This document shows positions 7,527 through 15,500 of a DNA stretch of 17,936 nucleotides, piece after piece (within the stretch, counting starts at the first letter, position 1; each line of letters begins with the position of its first letter). Below the pieces are notes generated by a model, which was given only the letters and a program-made list of their open reading frames with translations, ran no database searches and was not told the DNA's origin. The translations under genes and the position numbers were made by a program. The stretch is from Candidatus Bathyarchaeota archaeon. GTDB taxonomy: Archaea; Thermoproteota; Bathyarchaeia; 40CM-2-53-6. The DNA lies in the NCBI GenBank assembly GCA_005882905.1, contig VBBG01000037.1, positions 4,923 to 22,858 of the forward strand. Reading direction: 5' to 3'.

Positions 7527-7775
7527 CTAGAGCCTCGTTCCGCAGTCCTTGCAATAGATTGCGTGGTCCGGGTTCTCACCCTTGCACCCAGGGCATATAC
7601 TGCGAACCACGGGCATCCTGGGTATCGTGAACGTCTTGCTGGCTCCTTTGTAGAGGTTGAATTTGTCGCCGTTGTCACATCGGAACCGTGAAACGTGATA
7701 GTCTTTGAATGTCCATTCTCGCTCGGGAGGATCAGAGACCGGGCCTCCGCATCGTGGACAGTTTAGGAAGAGCCA
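7527..7775 (-). pseudogene. Small double zinc-ribbon protein, start not resolvable (possibly broken)
   Basis: An open stretch of 82 codons with clear zinc-ribbon signatures but no ATG, GTG or TTG near its beginning. The in-frame codon just before it (7776-7778) is TAG. The first ribbon reads CPRCGGPVSDP (Cys6, Cys9 of the stretch) then FRCDNGDKF, where one would expect CDxCG; the fourth cysteine is missing. The second ribbon is intact: ICPGCKGENPDHAIYCKDCG (Cys61, 64, 75, 78), ending RL and stop. A GTG at 7774-7776 lies in another frame and would enter this frame if one G were removed or two bases added. A TATA-like element and a hairpin lie just upstream. This could be a decayed gene or a sequence error. 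The function is unknown; proteins with such ribbons are often nucleic-acid or protein adaptors. Confidence 0.55.
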
Positions 7776-7776
7776 C

Positions 7777-7796
7777 TACCCCTTCGGTCGGGGGTA
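7777..7796 (-). other. Perfect 6-bp hairpin upstream of the zinc-ribbon frame
   Basis: TACCCC and GGGGTA form a perfect six-base-pair stem around an 8-base loop. It lies directly before the zinc-ribbon reading frame and about 15-30 bases past a TATA-like box on the minus strand, so it would sit at the 5' end of that transcript. It could also act as a 3' structure for the hypothetical gene ending at 7812, though no T-tract follows it on the minus strand. It may be a chance palindrome. Confidence 0.35.
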
Positions 7797-7807
7797 TTGA
7801 AAAAGTG

Positions 7808-7815
7808 ATATTTAA
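7808..7815 (-). promoter_or_regulatory. TATA-like box for the zinc-ribbon frame
   Basis: On the minus strand the sequence reads TTAAATAT, close to the archaeal TATA consensus. It overlaps the stop codon of the hypothetical gene at 7812-8123. A start site about 25 bases downstream would fall near 7786, giving an almost leaderless transcript across the 7527-7775 frame. No BRE was judged reliably. Confidence 0.4.
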
Positions 7816-8123
7816 GACACGCCGGGAGGGAATTTGAATCCGTCTATCTTTCGCAGTTGCCACCGCACCTCATTGTTGAGCGTGTCTATCCAGATCAGAA
7901 ACGCCCGCCCCTTGTCATGTCCCTGGCTGTGCGAGTTCAACGCCTCCACGAGGCGAGGGTCTACAACCGCCTCCGCCGAGCCACCCTCACCGGTGTTGGG
8001 ATCCGCAAGGTCAAACCTGATGCGGGTGAACTCGTTCTCTGGGATCGCGGAGTAGTGAATAACATAGAAGCCTCGACCATCAAGACTCAGCAACACAGGC
8101 CTCTCCTCGGCATTTACCGTCAA
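7812..8123 (-). CDS. Hypothetical protein, 103 residues
   Basis: I do not recognise this protein. It begins at a TTG preceded by GGGGAGAC, a plausible ribosome-binding site; no ATG or GTG occurs in frame back to the upstream stop. The product is soluble, with no membrane segment or signal peptide, and mildly acidic. It alternates strand-like stretches (RPVLLSLDGRGFYVIHYSAI, FTRIRFDLADP) with a middle helix (VVDPRLVEALNSH) and a final strand pair (RAFLIWIDTLNNEVRWQLRK). This looks like a small alpha-beta fold rather than a random frame. It lies on the same strand as the zinc-ribbon and STT3 genes. A competing plus-strand frame over 7857-8189 has basic, low-plausibility composition and was discarded. 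Confidence 0.5.
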   Translation of the reverse strand: MTVNAEERPVLLSLDGRGFYVIHYSAIPENEFTRIRFDLADPNTGEGGSAEAVVDPRLVEALNSHSQGHDKGRAFLIWIDTLNNEVRWQLRKIDGFKFPPGVS

Positions 8124-8236
8124 GTCTCCCCAAAAACAATATCTCTCCGCACGCTATTAGCTGTTCCACATGGAGTACAAGCATCCTGATGTTGCAGATC
8201 CTGACTTCAAAGATCCCGCGAATACTATGGGACCCA

Positions 8237-8248
8237 AGAAATATTTCT
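8237..8248. promoter_or_regulatory. AT-rich 12-base palindrome, candidate TATA or operator
   Basis: AGAAATATTTCT is a perfect palindrome in the 250-base gap between the hypothetical gene (start 8123) and the tRNA. On the minus strand it could be a TATA box giving a leader of about 90 bases for the hypothetical gene. Next to it (8250-8310) is a pyrimidine-rich stretch on the plus strand. No other feature is seen in this gap. It may be chance. Confidence 0.25.
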
Positions 8249-8373
8249 ATTCTACGCTAACTTTTTCTTCGCTGCTAGCTATTTCTTTTCTGTTATCTTT
8301 TCTCGACCCCCCATGGGGGCATACCAATACTCCAGAAACCCTTCACAGATTACGCCCCGGTGTTTGTCCTTAT

Positions 8374-8483
8374 TGGCGCCGGGAGTGGGATTTGAACCCA
8401 CGAGGGCCTAAGGCCCATCGGATTTCCACACCCGGACCTCAGGTTTAGCAATCCGACGCCATACCTGGCTAGGCGATCCCGGC
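8374..8483 (-). tRNA. tRNA-Ser(GCT) with 22-base intron and encoded CCA
   Basis: Read on the minus strand, the acceptor stem GCCGGGA (5' end at 8483) pairs with TCCCGGC, followed by discriminator G and an encoded CCA (8374-8376). The D arm has GCC/GGC. The anticodon stem TCGGA/TCCGA flanks 29 bases: a 7-base loop TTGCTAA interrupted by 22 bases. The T arm is GTGGG-TTCAAAT-CCCAC. A long variable arm (GGGCC-TTA-GGCCC) makes it class II. Anticodon GCT (8447-8449) and discriminator G indicate serine rather than leucine. With the intron removed the body is 85 bases, normal for tRNA-Ser. The intron site is most simply after position 37 (the canonical archaeal 37/38 site), about 8424-8445, and would be cut by the archaeal splicing endonuclease. 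Confidence 0.93.
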
Positions 8484-8508
8484 GTTCGTCGCTCTGGTCC
8501 TGACTGTT

Positions 8509-8517
8509 CTAAATAAC
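8509..8517 (-). promoter_or_regulatory. TATA-like box for tRNA-Ser
   Basis: On the minus strand GTTATTTAG lies about 26-34 bases upstream of the mature tRNA 5' end at 8483, the spacing expected for an archaeal TBP/TFB promoter that starts at or just before the tRNA. Confidence 0.5.
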
Positions 8518-8526
8518 TCTATACGA

Positions 8527-8811
8527 TTATGATCGAACTCTCAGGAAATACAGGCCTCGGAAGGGAGGCTTTGACGACCGATCGTCGTCGAACGGCTGCT
8601 CGGAAGACCCGTGCGGGTCCATTTCCAAAACCCAGACATTGAATGGTTGATTCCACCTCTGACCGATGAGCTGTTCATCTTTGCACCTTGGGTGCTCAGC
8701 CAGCTTTATGATGTAGCAAACCAAAAGGCTCGATATTACTCCTCGAAACTCGTCAGAAACACGGTTGTGGAGAAATGTTAGGTTTATTAAACCGGCGATT
8801 AGTTTCGCCAA
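8527..8811 (-). CDS. Hypothetical protein, 94 residues (weak)
   Basis: I do not recognise this protein. The frame starts with TTG at 8811, because an in-frame stop precedes it and no ATG or GTG is usable. The N-terminal third is hydrophobic (LAKLIAGLINLTFL, GVISSLLVCYIIKLAEH) and the rest polar (QPFNVWVLEMDPHGSSEQPF, ending GLYFLRVRS). Composition is protein-like and no other gene occupies this strand. However, no ribosome-binding site is clear, and the first codons coincide with the palindromic TATA-like element facing rpoH. It could be a real small gene or a chance frame in the intergenic region. Confidence 0.3.
   Translation of the reverse strand: MAKLIAGLINLTFLHNRVSDEFRGVISSLLVCYIIKLAEHPRCKDEQLIGQRWNQPFNVWVLEMDPHGSSEQPFDDDRSSKPPFRGLYFLRVRS
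8781..8793 (+). promoter_or_regulatory. Palindromic TATA-like element upstream of rpoH
   Basis: GGTTTATTAAACC is a perfect inverted repeat (6-1-6) containing the TATA-like core TTTATTAAA. A start site about 25 bases downstream would fall near 8811, leaving a leader of about 60 bases before rpoH at 8870. It is the best promoter candidate for the rpoH-rpoB-rpoA-rpl30e-nusA operon. The symmetry could also allow firing toward the minus strand, or binding of a dimeric regulator. Confidence 0.4.
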
Positions 8812-8869
8812 TCCAGCCTGGTAGGTCGGACCCTAAACCCCTCCGTCACCCTGAGGTAGCATTAAGTAC

Positions 8870-9139
8870 TTGGTCAAGAAGCAGAGCAAAGAGAAGGAAC
8901 CCTCTTACGACGTATTCAAACACGAACTAGTACCGAGACACATTCTGCTCAAACCCGCCGAGGCGAAGGAAGTCCTGGAACGCTACCATATCAAACCCTT
9001 CCAGATACCCTACATCAAGTCCACAGACCCTGCGGTACGAGCGATCGGGGCTAAACCCGGAGATATCGTCAAGGTCGTTCGAAGGAGCGCCACGGCGGGA
9101 GAGTCTGACTTTTACAGGTATGTTGTAGAAGATTTTTGA
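8870..9139 (+). CDS. rpoH: DNA-directed RNA polymerase subunit H (Rpb5-like)
   Basis: An 89-residue protein equal to the C-terminal domain of eukaryotic Rpb5, the form found in archaea. It is a small assembly subunit at the polymerase jaw. Diagnostic stretches are HELVPRHILLKPAEAKEVLE, FQIPYIKSTDPAVRAIGAKPGD (residues 44-65) and a final RYVVEDF. The start is the TTG at 8870, which keeps a short charged lead (VKKQSKEKEP) before the conserved core; a GAGGT lies about 13 bases upstream. rpoB follows after 25 bases, the usual archaeal order. Confidence 0.95.
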   Translation: MVKKQSKEKEPSYDVFKHELVPRHILLKPAEAKEVLERYHIKPFQIPYIKSTDPAVRAIGAKPGDIVKVVRRSATAGESDFYRYVVEDF

Positions 9140-9164
9140 GAAAAATATTCTTGAAAGTGAGAGA

Positions 9165-12100
9165 ATGGCAGTAACAACAACCCAGCTCTGGAACCTCAGC
9201 AAGGAGTTCATCCGTGACAGCGGCCTAGTTAGACAACATATAGACTCGTACAACGAATTCGTTGAACGCGGCCTTCAAGCCATCGTAGATGAAGTCGGAG
9301 ATCTGCCCATAGAAATCGGTGACTATCCACTAAAAATCAAGCTAGGCAAGATCGAGATTGGAGCGCCTAGGGTAATTGAGGTAGACGGGACAGAACGATC
9401 AATCTATCCGGCAGAGGCAAGAATCAGGAACCTGACCTACGCCGCTCCTCTACATATGGAGATGATCCCAGTCATCGGAGAACGAGAAGGACAGCCAGAG
9501 ATGGTCTACATCGGAGATTTGCCCGTGATGCTCAAATCTCGAATCTGTCTCCTATCCAAATTATCCCCGGATGACCTGATAGGCGTCGGAGAAGACCCTC
9601 TAGATCCTGGGGGGTACTTCATAGTCAACGGCTCAGAACGAGTAATTGTAGCTCTAGAAGATCTCGCTGCAAATAGGATACTTGTCGACATAGAACACAC
9701 TGGTGTTAATCCCGCCTACAAAGCCAAGATCTTCTCTACGACCGTAGGATTCAGAGCCCGTATAGAGGTCACGCTCAAGAGTGACGCAGGCGTCTACGTC
9801 ACAATGCCCGGCATTCCCAGCGACATCCCTTTTATGATTCTGATGAGAGCGCTGGGATTCGAAGAGGATGCCAGGGTTGCTGAGCTCGTAAGTCTAGATC
9901 CGTCAATCCAGAACGAGCTGGAGGGATCTTTCGAGAAGTCGCTAGAAGCGACGAATCAGAGAGACGCGCTACTCTACTTGGGGAATAGGCTAGCACCTGG
10001 GCAGGTCGATGAATATCGACTCAGGAAGGCCGAATCCGTTCTTGACAGAAACTTCCTCCCCCATATGGGCCGTGTACCGGGCGACAGGAGAGAAAAGGGG
10101 CTTTTCCTTGCCGAGATCGCGACGCGAATAATAGAGGTGAAGCTGGGAAGGAAGACTCCTGACGACAAGGATCATTATGCGAACAAGCGACTGAAGCTGG
10201 CAGGGTCGCTCCTCGCCGAACTGTTCAGAATCTCTTTCCGCAACCTTACTCGTGACCTGAAATACCAGTTGGAAAGGATAACCATCCGACGACACATCGA
10301 GTTCTCTATTGCCAACGCGATTAGACCGGGAATAATAACCGAAAGGGTCCAGCACGCCATCGCGACTGGGAACTGGGTGCGGGGAAGAATAGGAGTCACA
10401 CAGCTGCTGGACAGAACCAACTTCGTCAGCACCCTAAGCCATCTACGCCGACTTCAGTCGCCACTCAGCAGAAGTCAGCCCAACTTGGAGGCAAGAGACC
10501 TCCATCCTACCCATTACGGAAGGCTCTGCCCCGACGAGACTCCCGAAGGGTCAAACTGCGGCCTAGTCAAGAACCTCGCACTGTCTAGTAGCATCTCCGT
10601 GGGAATCGATCCGAAAGAAATCGTTGACAAACTTCGTCGAATGGGAGTCACGCCCGTCGAAGAGTCTGACAAGAGACTTCGCGCGACCGGCGGAAAGGTC
10701 GTAGTGGACGGTATCATTGCAGGATACTCAAAGGATCCTGTTGCCCTCGCTGATGAACTGAGGGAGTACAGACGCCAGGGCAAGATGAGCTCCGAGATGA
10801 ACATTGCGTATCACCCGCCTGAAGTCGAGGATGGACGGAGAGAGCTGTACATCAACTGCGACTCAGGGAGAGTTCGGCGTCCCCTAATCGTGGTGGACTC
10901 GGGCAGACCGAGACTCACCGAGGAACACTTGGCGTCGGTAGACGATGGACGGTTGAGCTGGCAGGACCTAGTTCGGAATGGAGTGGTCGAGATGCTTGAT
11001 GCCGACGAGGAGGAGAATGCTCTAGTGGCAATGTATGAGCACGAGCTGCGGAGAGATCATACTCACCTCGAGATCGCCCCGTATCTAATGCTCGGTATCG
11101 CGGCAAGTCTAATTCCATTTCCCGAGCACAACCAGTCCCCGCGCAACGCGTACGAGTCGGCAATGGCCAAGCAGGCTCTCGGCGTGTTCTCCACCAACTT
11201 CTTCACTCGTGTCGATTCTCGTTCTCATCTCCTGCACTACCCCCAGACTCCCATAGTTCAGACGAAGCCCATGGAAGTCTTCAACTATCTAGAACGGCCC
11301 TCAGGACAGAATGTTGTCGTCGCCATCCTATCATTCCAAGGATACAACATGGAGGACGCGATCATTATCAACAAGTCATCCGTCGATCGCGGCCTCTTCA
11401 GGTCCACGTTCTACCGGATCTATGAAGCAGAAAGCCGACAGTATCTGGGAGGCCTCCGTGACAAGTTCGAGATACCAGAAGCAGGCATCCGAGGCTACAG
11501 AGGAGACCGCTACTACCGCATGCTAGAAGAGGACGGGATGATCTCCCCCGAGGCAGAGACCATGGGCAACACTGTCCTAGTAGGGAGAACGAGCCCCCCG
11601 AGATTTCTCGAAGAATATCGCGAGTTTGAAGTGAAAGGCCCCACCAAGAGGGACTCGTCGGTCACCATGAGACCATCCGAGCAAGGCATCATTGATCAGG
11701 TGTTCGTGACAGAGTCGATTGAAGGCAGTAAACTAGTGAAGGTCAAAGTCCGTGACCTGAGGGTCCCAGAGCTAGGCGACAAGTTCGCGTCCCGTCATGG
11801 ACAGAAAGGTGTCATCGGACTACTTGTCCCACAAGAAGACATGCCCTTCACCGTAGACGGCGTCGTTCCAGACGTGATAATCAACCCACACGCAATCCCG
11901 TCGCGAATGACCATCGGCCAGTTCGTAGAAACACTCGGCGGCAAGACCGCATCACAGATGGGCGAGATAATGGACGGAACAGCCTTCGAGAACATCGGCC
12001 CAGAGGCCATCGGTGACATTCTCAACAAACTCGGATTCCAGAGTAGCGGGCGTGAAACACTCTACAATGGGATCACGGGCGAGAGACTGGCAGCCGACCT

Positions 12101-12512
12101 ATTCATCGGCGTAGTATACTACCAGAAATTACACCACATGGTCGCAGACAAGATGCACGCGAGGGCCCGGGGACAGGTTCAGATGCTGACAAGACAGCCA
12201 ACAGAAGGACGCGCACGCGGGGGAGGCCTTCGATTTGGCGAAATGGAGCGCGACTGTCTAATCGGGCACGGTGCAAGCGCACTCCTCAGAGACCGGCTAC
12301 TAGAAGAATCCGACAAGTACGTGGCATATGTCTGCGAAGTCTGCGGCACCCTCGCATACCATGATATTAAACAGAACAAGTACATCTGCCGGATAGACGC
12401 CGAGAAGGCCCAGATCTCGCCGGTCGCAATATCATACGCGTTCAAGCTGCTCGTACAAGAGCTCATGGCGCTCGGAATCGCTCCTAGACTGAACCTAGAG
12501 GAGAGGGCCTAA
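9165..12512 (+). CDS. rpoB: DNA-directed RNA polymerase subunit B (beta-like, unsplit)
   Basis: An 1115-residue single-chain second-largest polymerase subunit; it is not divided into B'' and B' as in many euryarchaea. Conserved segments in order: PDETPEGSNCGLVKNLAL (from Asp457), FQGYNMEDAIIINKSS (around residues 724-739), GDKFASRHGQKG (871-882, active-site loop near the NTP path), and PSRMTIGQ, followed by the clamp-side C-terminus. The C-terminal zinc region reads CEVC (Cys1057, Cys1060) then YICRID (Cys1075), where the fourth ligand position holds Asp1078 rather than Cys or His. The ATG at 9165 follows GTGAGAG. rpoA begins 2 bases after the stop, indicating one transcript and likely coupled translation. 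Confidence 0.97.
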   Translation: MAVTTTQLWNLSKEFIRDSGLVRQHIDSYNEFVERGLQAIVDEVGDLPIEIGDYPLKIKLGKIEIGAPRVIEVDGTERSIYPAEARIRNLTYAAPLHMEMIPVIGEREGQPEMVYIGDLPVMLKSRICLLSKLSPDDLIGVGEDPLDPGGYFIVNGSERVIVALEDLAANRILVDIEHTGVNPAYKAKIFSTTVGFRARIEVTLKSDAGVYVTMPGIPSDIPFMILMRALGFEEDARVAELVSLDPSIQNELEGSFEKSLEATNQRDALLYLGNRLAPGQVDEYRLRKAESVLDRNFLPHMGRVPGDRREKGLFLAEIATRIIEVKLGRKTPDDKDHYANKRLKLAGSLLAELFRISFRNLTRDLKYQLERITIRRHIEFSIANAIRPGIITERVQHAIATGNWVRGRIGVTQLLDRTNFVSTLSHLRRLQSPLSRSQPNLEARDLHPTHYGRLCPDETPEGSNCGLVKNLALSSSISVGIDPKEIVDKLRRMGVTPVEESDKRLRATGGKVVVDGIIAGYSKDPVALADELREYRRQGKMSSEMNIAYHPPEVEDGRRELYINCDSGRVRRPLIVVDSGRPRLTEEHLASVDDGRLSWQDLVRNGVVEMLDADEEENALVAMYEHELRRDHTHLEIAPYLMLGIAASLIPFPEHNQSPRNAYESAMAKQALGVFSTNFFTRVDSRSHLLHYPQTPIVQTKPMEVFNYLERPSGQNVVVAILSFQGYNMEDAIIINKSSVDRGLFRSTFYRIYEAESRQYLGGLRDKFEIPEAGIRGYRGDRYYRMLEEDGMISPEAETMGNTVLVGRTSPPRFLEEYREFEVKGPTKRDSSVTMRPSEQGIIDQVFVTESIEGSKLVKVKVRDLRVPELGDKFASRHGQKGVIGLLVPQEDMPFTVDGVVPDVIINPHAIPSRMTIGQFVETLGGKTASQMGEIMDGTAFENIGPEAIGDILNKLGFQSSGRETLYNGITGERLAADLFIGVVYYQKLHHMVADKMHARARGQVQMLTRQPTEGRARGGGLRFGEMERDCLIGHGASALLRDRLLEESDKYVAYVCEVCGTLAYHDIKQNKYICRIDAEKAQISPVAISYAFKLLVQELMALGIAPRLNLEERA

Positions 12513-12514
12513 CC

Positions 12515-15500
12515 ATGGCGCTAGCAATGGTGGACGAAGCTGCCAAGATAATACAGAGCATCCGCTTCAGCCTACTCTCCCCTGGGGAGCTCCGCAAGCT
12601 CTCAGCAGTCGAGATACAAGCCGCAGACACCTACGACGAGGACGGAGTACCAATAGTCTCAGGTCTCATGGACGGAAGACTCGGAACCCTCGAACCGCGA
12701 CAGAAATGCAAGACATGTGGGAATACCGCGTCTGCCTGCCCCGGGCATTTTGGACATATCGAACTCGCCGAGCCGGTGATACACGTGAGCTTCGCCAAAC
12801 TCATCCATCGTCTCCTCTCGATCACGTGTCGAAACTGTGGAAGAATCCTCCTCACCGAAGAGAAGATCGAAAAGTACAGAGCCAGACACGCTGAGCTAAA
12901 ACAGCGCCTGAACACGGTCCCAGACGCCTTTCTAGACGAGATTATCCGGGACGCAAAGAAGGCCCAGCAGTGCCCCCACTGCAGCCAGAAGCAGTATCCG
13001 ATCGAGCATGGAAAGCCCACAACCTTCCACGAGATAGTAGCCGAAGGCGGGGCGGTACGTCTAACCCCGAGCACAGTTAGAGAAAGACTTGAGAGAATAA
13101 CCGACGACGACCTCATCCTACTCGGTCTCGACCCGAAAGCAGCACGGCCAGAATGGGCCGTGCTACAGGTAATGCCCGTTCCCCCTGTCTCTGTAAGACC
13201 AAGCATCACGCTAGAGTCAGGAATCAGATCAGAGGACGACCTGACACACAAGCTCGTCGACATAATCCGGATCAACCAGAAGCTTAGAGAAGCCCTCGAG
13301 TCCGGAGTACCCATCAACATAATCCAGGAGCTGCACGAGCTACTCCAGTATCACGTAACCACCTACTTCGACAACGAGGTCTCAGGTCTTCCGCCTGCCC
13401 GACACCGGTCAGGCAGGGCGTTGAAGACCCTCGTACAGAGGCTCAAAGGGAAGGAGGGTAGGTTCAGAGGAAACCTGTCCGGGAAGAGAGTCGACTTCTC
13501 AGCTAGGACAGTCGTTTCTCCAGATCCCAACCTGGACATCAACGAGGTCGGAGTCCCGCTCGACGTTGCGAGCAGGCTCACAATTCCCGAGAAGGTTACC
13601 GCGCACAACATGGACGAGATGAAGCGTCTCATCGACAACGGTCCCGACAACTACCCAGGGGCGTTGTACATCGTGCGTCCTGATGGGAGACGGGTTCGTC
13701 TAGAGTTCGTCACAGACAGGAAGGTGGTTGCGGAGGCTATGCAGCCAGGCTTTGTCGTGGAGAGGCATCTCCGGGATGGAGACATTGTCCTGTTCAACCG
13801 CCAGCCGAGCCTTCACCGAATGTCGATAATGGCCCACCGGGTTCGTGTCCTCCCGTACAAGACCTTCAGGCTCAACCCGACCGTGTGTCCGCCGTACAAT
13901 GCGGACTTTGACGGGGACGAGATGAACCTGCATGTCCCGCAGGGAGAAGAGGCCCGGACAGAAGCTCGGCTATTGATGCAGGTGCAAGACCAGATTCTCT
14001 CACCAAGATACGGTGGACCCATCATTGGAGCGATACGCGACTCACTGACGGCGGGCTTCCTTCTCACTCAGAAGTCGACGAGTCTCGATCGGCATGACGT
14101 GTCGAAGCTCTTGGCGGCCGCGGGCTATGAAGGGCCCATACCCGAACCTGCCTCTGTTCGACCAGAAGAGAGGTGGACAGGCAAACAGATCTTCAGCATA
14201 GTAATACCAAAAGGCTTCAACTTTGTCTCAAAGTCTAATCTTTCCAGCTACTACAAGTGCGAGGACTGCAACAGGGGAGTATTGCACGACTGCCCCTTCG
14301 ACGCGTTCATCGTAATCAAGGATGGGGTCCTCGAACAGGGCGTCATCGACAAGGCCTCGATAGGAGCAGAAAAGTCCGAGAGCCTATTCCACCGTATAGT
14401 CAAAGACTATGGAGCCGAAGAGGCTCGCCGATTCCTGAACGCGGTTACGCGGCTCTTGGACAGGTTCATGCTCCTCCGCGGATTCACATACGCGATGGAC
14501 GAGCTGCAGACACCCGCAGCGGTCAAGGAGAAGATCTCTCGGGCCATAGCCAAGGCTGAGGAGAAGGTTGACGAGTACATCGACAACTACCGGAAGGGTT
14601 CTCTGGAACGTCTTCCCGGCCAGTCAATGGAAGAATCGCTTGAGATATACATCATGAACGAGCTCTCCCGGGCTCGAGATGTTGCGGGGGAGATAGCTGA
14701 CCAGTACTTCCAGATGGATAACAGCGGGGTCATCATGAGTAGAGCCGGCGCCAGAGGGTCATCGCTGAACATCGGCCAGATGACCGCTAATGTGGGCCAG
14801 CAGTCTATCCGAGGCAAGAGGATCCTTAGAGGATACAGGGGAAGAGCGCTCAGCTTCTTCAAGCCTGGAGACGTGAGGGCTGCACCGCGGGGATTCGTCT
14901 ATCACAGCTACCGTGACGGGCTAGAGCCGATAGAGTTCTTCTTCCACGCCATGGGGGGAAGGGAGGGGCTGGTCGATACGGCTGTCAGGACTCAGCAGAG
15001 CGGCTACATGCAACGCCGGCTCATCAACGCGCTCGAACACTTGAGGGTCGAGTATGACTCGACGGTCCGAGACTCGCGGGGCAACATTATCCAGGTCAGA
15101 TACGGAGAGGATGGGGTCGACACGGCCAAGAGCGACCATGGAAAGGCAGTGAACATTGACAGGCTAGTTGAGCGTGTCCGGCTCACTATGAAGAAGGGGA
15201 CATCGGCGGGCAAGGAGTATGTAGAGGAGCAGGCGGAGAAGGCCAGAGAGGTTCTGTCTCCGCTCATACTCAGCCGTCTGAGAAATACACTCCTCAACGC
15301 CAAGCTGACAAAGGCCGGGGTTGACGACGCGGTTGAGGGCGCCATCGAAAACTACAAGCGGGCTCTCGTCGAACCCGGAGAGGCCGCGGGAATAGTCTCG
15401 GCTCAGTCGATAGGCGAGCCGGGCACGCAGATGACCCTGCGCACCTTCCACTTTGCAGGCGTCAGAGAACAGAATGTTACGCTAGGTCTGCCGAGGCTCA

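Noticed and set aside
7382..7678. Minus-strand frame of 98 codons
   Set aside because: Ser/Thr/Arg-rich shadow frame of the zinc-ribbon stretch; the zinc-binding cysteines appear only in the other frame.
7857..8189. Plus-strand frame of 110 codons opposite the hypothetical gene at 7812-8123
   Set aside because: Very basic, Arg/Val-rich composition typical of a shadow frame; the minus-strand frame is more protein-like and has a plausible ribosome-binding site.
8170..8448. Plus-strand frame of 92 codons
   Set aside because: It runs antisense through the tRNA-Ser gene. Its end (REWDLNPRG...) is the usual false peptide read from the reverse of a tRNA, and the rest is low-complexity pyrimidine-rich sequence.
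8573..8589. Hairpin GACGAC-CGATC-GTCGTC as a terminator or small RNA
   Set aside because: A short stem without a following T-tract on either strand and no other RNA signature.
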